A stretch of DNA of 64,000 nucleotides from Nostoc carneum NIES-2107 (GCA_002368155.1 AP018180.1:2265947-2329946); one strand, 5' to 3'; numbered from the stretch's first letter, positions 1-9,503 are shown. Translations and numbers: made by a program. Notes: a model not told the origin generated them from the sequence alone.

Positions 1-3000
1 GATGTGTGCGATCGCTTCCTGATTCCAGAGAAATTGTATGGGCGAGAAGCAGAAGTTAGCGCTTTGCTACAAGCTTTTGAGCGCATTGCCAATGGTAATT
101 CAGAAATGGTGCTGGTGGCGGGATTTTCGGGGATTGGTAAAACTGCGGTAGTAAATGAAGTTCATAAGCCAATTACTCGGCAACAAGGCTATTTTATTAA
201 AGGTAAATTTGACCAATTCAATCGTAATATTCCCTTCTCTGCTTTTGTGCAAGTCTTCCGCGATTTGATGGGACAATTACTAGCGGAATCTGATACTCAA
301 TTACAAATTTGGAAAACTAAAATTCTGGCAGCCCTGGGAGATAATGCCCAAGTAATTATTGAGGTAATTCCGGAATTAGAACGGATTATTGGCGTACAAT
401 CGCCAGCAGCAGAATTATCAGGTATATCTGCCCAAAATCGGTTTAACTTATTGTTTGAAAAATTCATTCAAGTCTTTACCACCCCAGAACATCCTTTAGT
501 AATATTTTTGGATGATTTGCAATGGGCGGATTCTGCATCGCTAAAGTTGATTGAGTTGCTGATGGGTGAATCATCCACAGGGCATTTATTATTAATTGGT
601 GCTTACCGAGATAATGAAGTTTTTGCGGCGCATCCTTTGATGTTGACTTTAGATGCGATTGCCAAAGCCCAAGCTAAGGTAAATACTATTACCTTAAAGC
701 CCCTATCACAGCAAAGTTTGAATCAGTTAGTAGCCGATACTTTGCATTGTGCAGCAATATTGGCGCAACCATTAACAGAATTGATATATCAAAAAACTCA
801 AGGTAATCCTTTTTTTGCTACCCAATTTTTGAAAGGATTACATCAAGATGAATTGATTATATTTGATTCCCAAACTAGATATTGGCAATGTGATATTACT
901 CAGGTAAGCGCTGCGGCATTAACAGATGATGTAGTCCAGTTTATGGCGCAGCAATTGCAAAAACTGCCAGTTGAGACACAGGAAATATTAAAACTAGCGG
1001 CTTGTATTGGTAATCAATTTGATTTGGGGACATTAACAATTGTCTCGGAGCAATCAGAAACTACAGTTGCAACTGCTTTATGGAAGGCTTTACAGTTAGG
1101 GTTAATTTTGCCCCAAAGCGAAGTTTATAAATTTTATTTGAGTGGCGATCGCGCAGATGTAGATACTACAAATAATGAAAACGCTACATATCGATTTCTA
1201 CATGATCGCGTTCAACAAGCGGCTTATTCGCTAATTCCCAACGAGCAAAAACAAACTACTCATCTCACAATTGGGCAACTGTTACTTAAACATACAAACC
1301 CAAGAGAAATTACTGAAAAAATCTTTGATATAGTTAATCAATTTAAATTAGGAATTGATTTAATTACTGATTGTCAAGAGCAAAGAAAAATAGCTGAATT
1401 AGCTTTAATGGCTGGACGCAGAGCCAAACACGCCACAGCTTATGCTGCCGCAGTAGATTATTACAGCATAGCGAGAACATTGTTAGCAAATCATAATTGG
1501 CAAGAATTTTATGAATTACTGCTAGCAGTATATACAGAAGCAGTGGAAGCAGCTTATCTCAATACTGATTTTGAGCAGATGGAACAATTAGCGGAAATTG
1601 TTCTTAAATACGTCAACAATATTTTAGATAGTATACCAATTTATGAAACCAAAATTTTAGCTTGTGTTGCCAAGAATCAACTGCGGTTAGGATTAGATAT
1701 AGCTTTGGCTATTCTCCATAATTTAAATATAGATATTCCTGCCTATCCTACATCAGAAGATATCGGTAAAGCGCTGGGGAAAACTCATCAGATATTGGCA
1801 GGAAAAGAGACATTAGAATTAGTTGATTTACCTTTAATGAAAGATGCGCGTGCAAAAGCAGCAATCCGCATTTTATCAAGTATGTTTGGTTCTGCCTATA
1901 ATGGCTGTCCCGAAATGTTACCCCTGATTATCGGTAAGCAGGTTAACTTATCAATTGAATATGGCAATAGCAGCTTATCTGCTTTTGCTTATGCCAGTTA
2001 TGGTTTAATCCTTTGTGCTTTTGTTGGTGCTATAGAAACAAGCTATCAATTTGGGCAACTGGCGTTAAATTTAATGGAAAAATTCTCTGCGGAAGAACTA
2101 CACGCCAAAATTGCCGCAGTCTTCAATAATTGCATCAGACATTGGCAAGATCCTCTTCAAAAAACCCTAGAATCTTTACTCGCAGGTTATCAAAGCGGAT
2201 TGACAACAGGGGATTTAGAATGGGCAGTTTGGTGCATATTTGGCTATAGTTTCCAATCCTACTGCGCTGGTAAAGAATTGACAGAATTAGAAGCAGAATT
2301 AGCCACCTACGGGATAGCGATCGCAGAACTCAAACAAACCACAGCCTTGAATTATCACAAAGCTTATCACCAAGCGGTTTTAAATTTACTAGGTTGTAGT
2401 GAAGTTCCTTATCGTTTGGTGGGTAATGTCTACAACGAAGATGTGATGTTACCGCAACACCAAGAAGTTAACGATCGCCCGGCTGTTTATCATGTACAAA
2501 TTAATAAAGTAATTCTCTGCTATTTGTTTGGCGAATATCAACAAGCGATCGCCCAAGCCACTCTTGCCGAACAATATTTAGATGGTGTACCGGGATTATA
2601 TGTCAGCGTTTTACTGCCTTTTTATGATGCTTTAGCGCAGTTAGCAATTTTAAAATCTGTGACTCCTGAAGAATCATCTCATAGTTGGCAGCGCGTTCAA
2701 AATCATCAAATAAAACTCAAGCAATATGCAGATTATGCCCCCAATAATCATTTGCATAAATTGCACTTAGTAGAAGCTGAATGCTGTCGCGTGTCGGGTA
2801 ATTTTTACACAGCAATGGAACTCTATGATTGCGCCATTACGGGAGCAAAAGAAAACGGCTACCTGCAAGAAGAAGCTTTAGCTAATGAACTTGCTGCTAA
2901 ATTTTACCTTGATTGGGGTAAAGAAAAAGTAGCTGCTGGTTATATGCAGTCAGCTTATTATTGCTATTCTCGTTGGGGTGCAAAAGCTAAAACCGATGAT

Positions 3001-4572
3001 TTAGCAAATCGCTACCCTGATTTACTGCGCCCAATTTTACAGCCAGCTAGCCAAAGCTGGAATCCTATAGAAACCCTGGCAACTCTTGCTACTTCCCGTA
3101 ACTCAGTTCATGCTTCTACAGGCACCCAGGCTGCTAGTACGAGTCTCAACATAGCTCTAGATTTTGCTGCTGTGCTTAAAGCTTCTCAAAGTCTTTCGAG
3201 TACAATTCATTTTGACGAACTACTGCGCCAACTAACTCAAATTATTCTGCAAAACTCTGGTGGCGATCGCTGTGCTTTAATCTTACCCAATAGTGATGGT
3301 AATTGGTATCTACAAGCTATTGCAACACCAGAAACTACAGAACTTTGCTCGCAACCGCTAGAGGGAAACCGTAATATACCAGTCAAGCTAATTCAATATG
3401 TCAAAAATACCCAAGAAGTTGTAGTAATTGAGCAGCAGAAAACAGATTTACCTGTCATTGATGAATATTTAACTCAACAGCAACCTCAAAATATCTTGTG
3501 CTTGCCAATTCTCCATCAAGGAAATTTGATTGGAATTTTATATTTGCACAATTGTGCTACCAGTGGTGTATTTACGAGCGATCGCATCCTGATTTTAGAT
3601 TTTCTTTGCACTCAAGCTGCGATTTCCTTAGAAAATGCTCGACTTTATCAACAAATCGCTAATTACTCCCAAAACCTGGAAACAGAAGTAGAGCAAAAAA
3701 CCCAGGCACTGAATCAAAAAGCCCAAGATTTAGAAGATACATTACAACATTTACAAAAAACCCATGCTCAATTGATTCATTCCGAAAAAATGTCATCTTT
3801 GGGGCAATTAGTAGCAGGAATTGCTCACGAAATTAACAATCCTATCAGTTTTATTAAGTGCAATATCGACCATTTAGAAACTTATTTGGCTGATTTGATG
3901 AGTTTAATCACACTTTATCAAGAAGAATATGCTCAACCTTCTGCCAAAATTCAAGCTAAACACGATGAAATAGATATTGATTTTATTTATAAAGATGTAA
4001 TTGATATTCTGCAATCAATGGAATCAGGCAGCGATCGCATCAGTCAGATTGTCTTAAGTTTACGTAACTTTTCTCGCTTAGATGAATCACCAATTAAAGC
4101 CGTGGATTTACATAGTGGCATAGAAAGTACACTATTAATTTTGCAAAATCGCTTGCAAGCTTATAAACACCAACCTGAAATACAACTCATTAAAGAATAT
4201 GGTAATCTTCCTGCTGTCACTTGCTATCCCGGACAGTTGAATCAAGTATTTTTGCATATCCTCAACAATGCCATTGATGCGATTCGCGAAGCTGGAAACA
4301 ATATCACACAGCCACAAATTCGGATTCGTACAGAAGTAGTTGAAAATGAGCAGATAAAAATTGCGATCGCCAATACCAGCAGCTTTATTCCCTTGCATAT
4401 CCAACAACGAATATTTGAACCATTTTTCACTACTAAACCTATAGGTAGAGGTACAGGTTTAGGATTATTTGTCAGTTATTCTATTATTAAAAAACATGGT
4501 GGTAATATCACCGTCAATTCTCTACCTCAACAAGAAACAGAATTTGTAATTTCAATTCCGATAGCAGCTTAG
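1..4572 (+). CDS. Multi-domain sensor histidine kinase (AAA ATPase - helical/TPR-like - GAF - HisKA - HATPase), 5' end outside the window
   Basis: The frame is open to the first base, so the protein starts upstream; the GTG at 4 is only the first possible start inside the window. Residues below count from that GTG. A P-loop is seen at 40-47 (GFSGIGKT) and a Walker B at about 165-176 (FLDDLQWAD), so the front is an AAA_16/STAND-type ATPase. A long alpha-helical region follows, then a GAF domain near 1070-1215, a coiled coil, and a histidine kinase core with phospho-acceptor His1275 (AHEINNP), an N box (NNAIDAI) and a G2 box (GRGTGLGL). Cyanobacterial proteins of this type usually begin with a Ser/Thr kinase domain, which would lie in the missing part. 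The G1 box that should read DxGxG is NTSSF at 1457-1461, so ATP binding by the C-terminal domain may be altered. The kinase core is closely related to the gene at 49492-50880, which keeps DNGSG. The signal sensed is unknown. Confidence 0.9.
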   Translation, partial: DVCDRFLIPEKLYGREAEVSALLQAFERIANGNSEMVLVAGFSGIGKTAVVNEVHKPITRQQGYFIKGKFDQFNRNIPFSAFVQVFRDLMGQLLAESDTQLQIWKTKILAALGDNAQVIIEVIPELERIIGVQSPAAELSGISAQNRFNLLFEKFIQVFTTPEHPLVIFLDDLQWADSASLKLIELLMGESSTGHLLLIGAYRDNEVFAAHPLMLTLDAIAKAQAKVNTITLKPLSQQSLNQLVADTLHCAAILAQPLTELIYQKTQGNPFFATQFLKGLHQDELIIFDSQTRYWQCDITQVSAAALTDDVVQFMAQQLQKLPVETQEILKLAACIGNQFDLGTLTIVSEQSETTVATALWKALQLGLILPQSEVYKFYLSGDRADVDTTNNENATYRFLHDRVQQAAYSLIPNEQKQTTHLTIGQLLLKHTNPREITEKIFDIVNQFKLGIDLITDCQEQRKIAELALMAGRRAKHATAYAAAVDYYSIARTLLANHNWQEFYELLLAVYTEAVEAAYLNTDFEQMEQLAEIVLKYVNNILDSIPIYETKILACVAKNQLRLGLDIALAILHNLNIDIPAYPTSEDIGKALGKTHQILAGKETLELVDLPLMKDARAKAAIRILSSMFGSAYNGCPEMLPLIIGKQVNLSIEYGNSSLSAFAYASYGLILCAFVGAIETSYQFGQLALNLMEKFSAEELHAKIAAVFNNCIRHWQDPLQKTLESLLAGYQSGLTTGDLEWAVWCIFGYSFQSYCAGKELTELEAELATYGIAIAELKQTTALNYHKAYHQAVLNLLGCSEVPYRLVGNVYNEDVMLPQHQEVNDRPAVYHVQINKVILCYLFGEYQQAIAQATLAEQYLDGVPGLYVSVLLPFYDALAQLAILKSVTPEESSHSWQRVQNHQIKLKQYADYAPNNHLHKLHLVEAECCRVSGNFYTAMELYDCAITGAKENGYLQEEALANELAAKFYLDWGKEKVAAGYMQSAYYCYSRWGAKAKTDDLANRYPDLLRPILQPASQSWNPIETLATLATSRNSVHASTGTQAASTSLNIALDFAAVLKASQSLSSTIHFDELLRQLTQIILQNSGGDRCALILPNSDGNWYLQAIATPETTELCSQPLEGNRNIPVKLIQYVKNTQEVVVIEQQKTDLPVIDEYLTQQQPQNILCLPILHQGNLIGILYLHNCATSGVFTSDRILILDFLCTQAAISLENARLYQQIANYSQNLETEVEQKTQALNQKAQDLEDTLQHLQKTHAQLIHSEKMSSLGQLVAGIAHEINNPISFIKCNIDHLETYLADLMSLITLYQEEYAQPSAKIQAKHDEIDIDFIYKDVIDILQSMESGSDRISQIVLSLRNFSRLDESPIKAVDLHSGIESTLLILQNRLQAYKHQPEIQLIKEYGNLPAVTCYPGQLNQVFLHILNNAIDAIREAGNNITQPQIRIRTEVVENEQIKIAIANTSSFIPLHIQQRIFEPFFTTKPIGRGTGLGLFVSYSIIKKHGGNITVNSLPQQETEFVISIPIAA

Positions 4573-5550
4573 TTTTACCTTTAATAGTTCAAGTAGGATG
4601 CGTTAGCAATAGCATAACGCATCAGCGTCAACTTGATAAATATTTTGTCACCCAAATAAGCTATTAAATTACCCTTGAGTATTGCAGAATTATACTTCAG
4701 TTTAGGGCGATCGCATTCACGGCCACAGTTTCAAATGCGATCATATTTTTGCTCAGTGCTGGCAATGAAAAATAATGCTGGGTTTCCTGTCGTCAACCCA
4801 GCCTACGGCAATAAGCGATCGCACTAATGTTAATTTACCAAAGCCAAACTTATTGTATACGTGTCTCTCTCCTCAACCTTCGCACCTTCTCGTATCAGCA
4901 TCTCTTCCGTCCATAAAGGTTCACCATAGTACACGGCATTAGGATCATCATTCATGCCATGTTGTACTAGTCATTAATGGTACGACCTGACTAATGGCTG
5001 ATTTTTGATATAGTTACGTTTAATGTGAATTAAGCCTTGAAACCCTTGATATTTCGTAGGTACTGTCGGTTCGGAGACTTTTGCGAGAGAAAAATATTTT
5101 CTCAACGATAGAATGCGGTATTCAGACTCTGTAAACTTTTGAGAGTCTGAATGATTTTTTTGTAATTTCATGCATTCGTCTTTTTTTTGAGTTAATTGCG
5201 AATTTTATCAATAACGGACAAAAAAGTAGTACAAATAAATTACTTTTTGGCTCAAAAAATGAGCGAACCAACAGTAGCTAAGCGTAGAGGCGCAGAAATG
5301 TTATGTCGTTAGAATCATCTGAATTTCACACAGTTGCAACTATTAGATTTTTCAAAAAGAATTGTTGCCATTTATAAATGGAAATATTTTTAAAAGTAAA
5401 GTTTAGTTTCAGACAGAATCTATCAGAATTGAAGCGTGATATTTTAAAAACATGAAGCTAATAGAGCTTCACTCGGCGAATACAACAGCCAAGTTAACCA
5501 AGTCCAGTTAGTTAAGAGGTAAAAACGCTGTTAGATAGTCAGTATCGCCA
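4573..5550. other. Gene-free stretch with a short palindromic repeat
   Basis: No convincing gene is seen. Positions 4597-4623 hold an inverted repeat with GATGCGTTA and TAACGCATC arms; related GCGTTAGCGATAGCG sequences lie near 63560-63630. A 65-codon minus-strand frame at 4974-5171 has no recognisable domain and no clear ribosome site, so I do not call it a gene. HIP1-like GCGATCGC sites occur in the stretch. Confidence 0.5.
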
Positions 5551-5724
5551 ACTAACAACAACACCCAACTCGAAAGCTGATATTTCCTCAATGTAGTAAA
5601 CAGGGGGATATTACAACTAAATTGTTATTACATAGCGAGTATGTAAATAATGGTTGTAGCCCCGTTTGTAAGATAAAAAAGAGGAAATCACTAAGCAAGT
5701 CGTAGCTTGGGTGTTGTTGTTTTG
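5551..5724 (+). ncRNA. ssrS: Structured rod-like RNA, candidate 6S RNA
   Basis: Bases 5554-5568 and 5707-5721 form a perfect 15-bp closing stem (AACAACAACACCCAA with its complement). Inside, ATTTCCTC pairs with GAGGAAAT (5582-5589/5681-5688), AAAC-GGGG pairs with CCCC-GTTT (around 5598-5606/5659-5667) and a terminal hairpin is built around 5611-5658. The fold is one long interrupted rod of about 170 nt with asymmetric bulges, which is the shape and size of 6S RNA, the RNA polymerase decoy. A terminator with a T-run on the plus strand lies 26 nt downstream, which sets the strand. The rod is read directly from the sequence. The 6S identity is inference from shape, length and isolation; another structured RNA is possible. 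Confidence 0.5.
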
Positions 5725-5749
5725 AGAAGCTTTTGAGATTTGAGAAGTT

Positions 5750-5786
5750 AAACATCATTCATTAATTCAAAATGAATGATGTTTTT
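5750..5786 (+). terminator. Rho-independent terminator after the structured RNA
   Basis: A 14-bp stem (5750-5763 with 5771-5784) encloses a 7-nt loop and runs into a T-stretch ending at 5786. The stem is AT-rich. It lies between the rod-like RNA and the tetR promoter and insulates the two. Confidence 0.7.
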
Positions 5787-5834
5787 AGTGTTTTCTTTCC
5801 CTTTTTCCCCTTAACCCAAAACTTAGGCGGTATC

Positions 5835-5864
5835 TTGACAACTCCGCGTTAAGGATTGTATTGT
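5835..5864 (+). promoter_or_regulatory. Possible sigma-70 promoter of tetR
   Basis: TTGACA at 5835-5840 is a perfect -35 box. TATTGT at 5859-5864, 18 nt on, is a moderate -10 match. The palindromic operator at 5869-5888 starts just after it, so a bound repressor would sit over the start of transcription. Confidence 0.4.
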
Positions 5865-5868
5865 TATA

Positions 5869-5888
5869 TATAACGAGCGTTCGATATA
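5869..5888 (+). promoter_or_regulatory. Palindromic operator upstream of tetR, copy 1
   Basis: A near-palindrome of the form TATAACGA-NN-GTTCGATATA lies 13 nt before the tetR start. About 16 of 20 positions are symmetrical. The same sequence with small changes recurs at 7897-7916 inside the operon. Two copies around a TetR-type gene make this its probable binding site and imply autoregulation. Confidence 0.6.
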
Positions 5889-5901
5889 AATAAGCTCACT
5901 T

Positions 5902-6477
5902 ATGCCCAAAATTGTTGATCATGAACAATACCGTAAGGAACTGCTCGGCAAGTGCTTCGATTTATTTGCCCAAAAAGGTTACAGTGCCATCACTATGAGG
6001 CAAATTGCTCAAGGTTTAAAGGTTTCTACTGGGACGCTGTATCACTATTTTCCCAGTAAACAAGCTTTATTTGAGCAATTACTAGAAGAAATTTGTCACC
6101 AAGATGTGACGCTAGCATTAGCAGAGTTAGGAGAAAAAAAATCACTACCAGAGTCGATGGAAGTATTGGCAAGATATTTAGAAAAAAACGAAGATTATTT
6201 TATTAAGTGGACTTATATTTGGGTTGACTTTTGTCAGCATCAAGATTCTAAAACTATCCAAAGTAGTGGTGTATTAAAGCGTACTAATCAACGATATCAA
6301 CAAGCCGTTTATGAGTTCTTAGGTATTCAAGATCCGGTTTTGGCTTGCTTTGTATTGAGTTTTGTCAATGGTTTAATTTTAGAAAAATTATGGGGTGATG
6401 AAAATATTGATGTTCACGAACAATGTGCATTGTTGGGGAAAATGCTGATGGGATATTTGGTGGTTGGGAAGGGGTAA
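5902..6477 (+). CDS. TetR/AcrR-family transcriptional regulator
   Basis: The 191-residue protein has a TetR N-terminal helix-turn-helix at about residues 10-55 (ITMRQIAQGLKVS followed by GTLYHYFPSKQAL, the family signature) and a variable helical ligand-binding C-terminal domain. It heads a cluster with an HlyD/DevB-type fusion protein, a DUF2834 membrane protein and DevC/DevA-type ABC components, so it probably represses an exporter and responds to an exported or toxic molecule. Its own upstream palindrome at 5869-5888 recurs at 7897-7916. The ligand cannot be told from the sequence. Confidence 0.9.
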   Translation: MPKIVDHEQYRKELLGKCFDLFAQKGYSAITMRQIAQGLKVSTGTLYHYFPSKQALFEQLLEEICHQDVTLALAELGEKKSLPESMEVLARYLEKNEDYFIKWTYIWVDFCQHQDSKTIQSSGVLKRTNQRYQQAVYEFLGIQDPVLACFVLSFVNGLILEKLWGDENIDVHEQCALLGKMLMGYLVVGKG

Positions 6478-6588
6478 AGGGGAATGGGTAATGGGGAATG
6501 GGTAATTGGTAATTGGTAATTGGGAAGAATATTTATATGTCCTCGATGTAACTTTCTACAAAATCCAAAATCTAAAATCCAAAATTGT
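6478..6588. repeat. Heptameric short tandem repeats between tetR and devB
   Basis: The spacer is largely low-complexity repeat: GGGTAAT/GGTAATT units from about 6483 to 6525, then CCAAAAT-like units near 6560-6587. No operator or promoter is evident, which suggests that devB is read from the tetR promoter or from within repeat DNA. Confidence 0.75.
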
Positions 6589-7878
6589 ATGAGTTATAGG
6601 CTGTTATTAAAACCAAAAAATCAAGGGGTAATTGCATTAGTAATTGCGGCTACGGCGATTACAGGGACAATTGCTGTGTATGCTGTTTCTCAATTTGGAC
6701 AGTTGGGTAAAACAGCTTCATCGGAAACGGTTCCAACTGCGCCAGTTGTACAGAAAGTAACTGCTTTAGGGAGACTACAACCAGAAGCAGAGGTAATTAA
6801 GTTGTCTGCACCGTTAGCTTTAGATGGCGATCGCATTTCCCAAATCTTAGTTGAAGAAGGCGATCGCGTGAAAGCTGGGCAAGTTGTAGCAATTTTAGAT
6901 TCACGCGATCGCTTGCAAACTGCGGTACTACAAGCGCAAAAACAAGTACAAGTCGCCCAAGCTAAACTTGCACAAGTGAAAGCGGGGGCGAAAACTGGTG
7001 AAATTCAGGCGCAGCAAGCGACTGTGGAACGTTTACAGGCGCAGTCAATAGGCGATCGCCAAAGTCAAGAAGAAGCGATCGCGCGTTTAGAGGCACAATG
7101 GCAAGGTGATAGCATCGCCCAAGCAGCGACAATTAAAAAACTGACAGCTGAACTTAACAACGCCCAAGCCGAATATCTGCGTTACCAACAGTTATATAAA
7201 GATGGGGCGATTTCTAATTCTGCATTTGATAGTAAGCGTTTGAGTGTAGAAACCACCAAACAGCAACTAGATGAAGCCCAAGCTGTTCTCAACCGCATTA
7301 ACACTACTGCGAAGAGACAATTAGCAGAAGCCAAAGTAGGACTTAACCGCATTAACGCCACTGGGAACAAGCAAATTAGGGAAGCCAAAGCCACACTTAA
7401 CAGTATTGCCGAAGTCCGTCCCGTGGATATCGCCGCCGCCCAAACGGAAGTTGAAAATGCGATCGCATCCCTCAAACGCGCCCAAACTGACTTAACCGCA
7501 GCCTACATTAAAGCACCCACAACCGGACAAATTCTCAAAATACATTACCGCGCTGGGGAGAAAATCGGGGATTCTGGGATTGCAGACTTTGCCCAAACTG
7601 ACCAAATGATTGCAGTTGCAGAAGTTTATCAAAGCGATATTAACAAAGTCAAACTGGGGCAACAAGCAGTAATTAGCGGCCAAGCGTTTACTGGAGAACT
7701 GCGCGGTCAGGTTTCTCAAATTGGCTTGCAGGTAAATCGGCAAAATGTTTTTAGCAACCAACCAGGAGAAAACCTCGATAGCCGAGTAATTGAGGTGAAA
7801 ATTCGTCTTAACAAAGAAGATAGCAAGCGAGTTGCTGGTTTTACGAACTTGCAGGTACAGACAGCGATTGAACTATAA
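6589..7878 (+). CDS. devB: HlyD/DevB-family periplasmic membrane fusion protein
   Basis: The 429-residue adaptor links the inner-membrane DevC/DevA ABC unit to an outer-membrane channel. It has an N-terminal membrane anchor (about residues 14-36), a split biotinyl-lipoyl-like domain (GDRISQILVEEGDRV and AYIKAPTTGQI) and between them a long Ala/Gln-rich coiled coil of roughly 200 residues. I chose the ATG at 6589 because the 23 codons before it lie in repeat DNA and have no membrane-anchor character. In heterocystous cyanobacteria DevBCA exports heterocyst glycolipids. Genomes carry several paralogs, so the substrate here is uncertain, and linkage to tetR argues for an inducible efflux role. 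The symbol marks the family. Confidence 0.88.
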   Translation: MSYRLLLKPKNQGVIALVIAATAITGTIAVYAVSQFGQLGKTASSETVPTAPVVQKVTALGRLQPEAEVIKLSAPLALDGDRISQILVEEGDRVKAGQVVAILDSRDRLQTAVLQAQKQVQVAQAKLAQVKAGAKTGEIQAQQATVERLQAQSIGDRQSQEEAIARLEAQWQGDSIAQAATIKKLTAELNNAQAEYLRYQQLYKDGAISNSAFDSKRLSVETTKQQLDEAQAVLNRINTTAKRQLAEAKVGLNRINATGNKQIREAKATLNSIAEVRPVDIAAAQTEVENAIASLKRAQTDLTAAYIKAPTTGQILKIHYRAGEKIGDSGIADFAQTDQMIAVAEVYQSDINKVKLGQQAVISGQAFTGELRGQVSQIGLQVNRQNVFSNQPGENLDSRVIEVKIRLNKEDSKRVAGFTNLQVQTAIEL

Positions 7879-7896
7879 AGTTTGTTTGCCGTAAAG

Positions 7897-7916
7897 GATA
7901 ACGAATGTTCGATATA
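7897..7916 (+). promoter_or_regulatory. Palindromic operator, copy 2, inside the export operon
   Basis: The sequence GATAACGA-NN-GTTCGATATA matches copy 1 at 5869-5888 in 18 of 20 positions. It lies 18 nt after the devB stop and 58-77 nt before the DUF2834 gene. It probably lets the TetR protein control a second, internal promoter for the DUF2834-devC-devA half. Confidence 0.6.
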
Positions 7917-7973
7917 AAGTGAATTTTGGCTAAATATTCCGGAAATAAGTAATTATCGAAGGTGAATGTCATC

Positions 7974-8315
7974 ATGATTCAAGTTATCTACCTTCTACTT
8001 TGTATTCTGGGCTTCGTTTTACCTTACTCGCAATTCCTGCCTTTTGTTTTAGAACACGGGCTAGATATCAAGCTATTTTTTCACCAGCTATTTGCTAATC
8101 AAATTTCTGGCTTTTTTGGCATGGATGTGATTGTTTCATCTCTAACTTTTTGGACATTAATATTTTGGGAAGGGACACGTCTAAAAATGCAAAATCTCTG
8201 GGTTTACGTCCTATGTAATCTTTTAGTCGGCGTTTCTTTCGGGTTGCCTTTATTTCTATTAATGCGGCAACGCCAGTTAGCACAAGCAGCTGAACATCAA
8301 TTTATTAAGGGATAA
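7974..8315 (+). CDS. DUF2834-family small membrane protein
   Basis: The 113-residue protein has three hydrophobic segments (about residues 3-21, 43-62 and 74-94) and the motifs VLPYSQFLPF and FFGMDVIVSS typical of DUF2834. Function is unknown. It sits between devB and devC, ends three bases before devC and must be co-transcribed with it. A GTG at 7962 would add four residues and has a closer GAAGG ribosome site; the ATG is given as the simpler start. Its place inside the operon suggests an accessory subunit of the exporter. Confidence 0.8.
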   Translation: MIQVIYLLLCILGFVLPYSQFLPFVLEHGLDIKLFFHQLFANQISGFFGMDVIVSSLTFWTLIFWEGTRLKMQNLWVYVLCNLLVGVSFGLPLFLLMRQRQLAQAAEHQFIKG

Positions 8316-8318
8316 TAG

Positions 8319-9485
8319 ATGTTATCTAAATTCTTCCGCAAAACTCCGCTAGCTTGGCGGCAGTTAATGAAAGAAAAAACCCGTTTAGCAATAGCAGTAT
8401 CAGGTATTGCTTTTGCCGATATGCTGATGTTTATTCAGTTAGGTTTTGAAGGGGCGCTGTTTGATGCAGCCGTCAAACCTCATCGGAATTTACAAGCAGA
8501 TTTAGTTTTAATTAATCCGCAATTTCAAACTTTATTTTCAGTAAAAAGTTTTTCTCGTGAGCGATTGTATCAAACATTAAGTTATGAAGGTGTGCAGTCG
8601 GTAAATTCGGTTTATATTAGCACCGGACAATGGCGAAATCCCCAAACAAGGCTGGATCGTGCAATTTTGGTGTGGGGTATTGATCCAGCAAAACCCGCTT
8701 TTTTATTCCCAGAAGTTCAGCAACATCAAAATGATTTGAAACAGTTATATCAAGTCATGTTTGACCAAGCAGGACGGCCAGAATATGGGGATATTGCCAC
8801 TATTTTGAAACAAACAGGCAAATTTGAAACTGAATTAAACGGTAAAGGTATCAATGTCAAAGGTGTCTTTAGTAATGGTGCTTCCTTTGCTGCTGATGGA
8901 AATGTAATTGCTAGTGACTCTACCTTTTTACAACTCTTTCCTGACCGCAAAGCTGATCAAATTGAAGTTGGGTTAATTACTCTCAAACCTGGCGCAAATC
9001 CTGAACAAGTGCGATCGCAATTAGCGGCTGGGTTACCTAATGATGTCATAGTTCTGACTACTGAGGGATTTGCCCAAATTGAAAAAAGTTACTGGGCCAA
9101 TGGTACTGGTATTGGCTTTATTTTCGGCTTGGGTGTAGGAGTCGGGTTTATTGTCGGGATTGTAATTGTCTATCAAATCCTGTATTCCGATGTCTCTGAA
9201 CACTTACCAGAATACGCCACCCTCAAAGCAATGGGTTATAGCGATCACTATTTATTAGGAGTGCTGTTGCAAGAGGCGTTATTCTTAGCTTGTTTAGGTT
9301 TTTTACCCTCCTTTTTCCTCTCATTGGGACTTTATCAATTAACTTACGCTGCAACATTATTGCCCATTTTCATGAAAGTAGAACGGGCAATCACAGTCTT
9401 TATTTTGACCATCATCATGTGTACTTTTTCGGGTGCGATCGCCATGCGAAAATTACGCGCCGCCGACCCCGCCGATATTTTTTAA
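8319..9485 (+). CDS. devC: DevC-type ABC exporter permease (FtsX/MacB fold)
   Basis: The 388-residue permease has one N-terminal transmembrane segment (about 25-45, with TRLAIAVSGIAFADMLMF typical of DevC), a large extracytoplasmic domain, and three C-terminal transmembrane segments (about 265-385) of the FtsX type. It pairs with the DevA ATPase and the DevB fusion protein. The start lies 3 nt after the DUF2834 stop. The substrate is unknown. Confidence 0.9.
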   Translation: MLSKFFRKTPLAWRQLMKEKTRLAIAVSGIAFADMLMFIQLGFEGALFDAAVKPHRNLQADLVLINPQFQTLFSVKSFSRERLYQTLSYEGVQSVNSVYISTGQWRNPQTRLDRAILVWGIDPAKPAFLFPEVQQHQNDLKQLYQVMFDQAGRPEYGDIATILKQTGKFETELNGKGINVKGVFSNGASFAADGNVIASDSTFLQLFPDRKADQIEVGLITLKPGANPEQVRSQLAAGLPNDVIVLTTEGFAQIEKSYWANGTGIGFIFGLGVGVGFIVGIVIVYQILYSDVSEHLPEYATLKAMGYSDHYLLGVLLQEALFLACLGFLPSFFLSLGLYQLTYAATLLPIFMKVERAITVFILTIIMCTFSGAIAMRKLRAADPADIF

Positions 9486-9503
9486 TTTCCTTAACTCTTG
9501 TAC

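Noticed and set aside
4974-5171. 65-codon minus-strand frame
   Set aside because: No domain, no clear ribosome site, and located in repeat-bearing spacer DNA.
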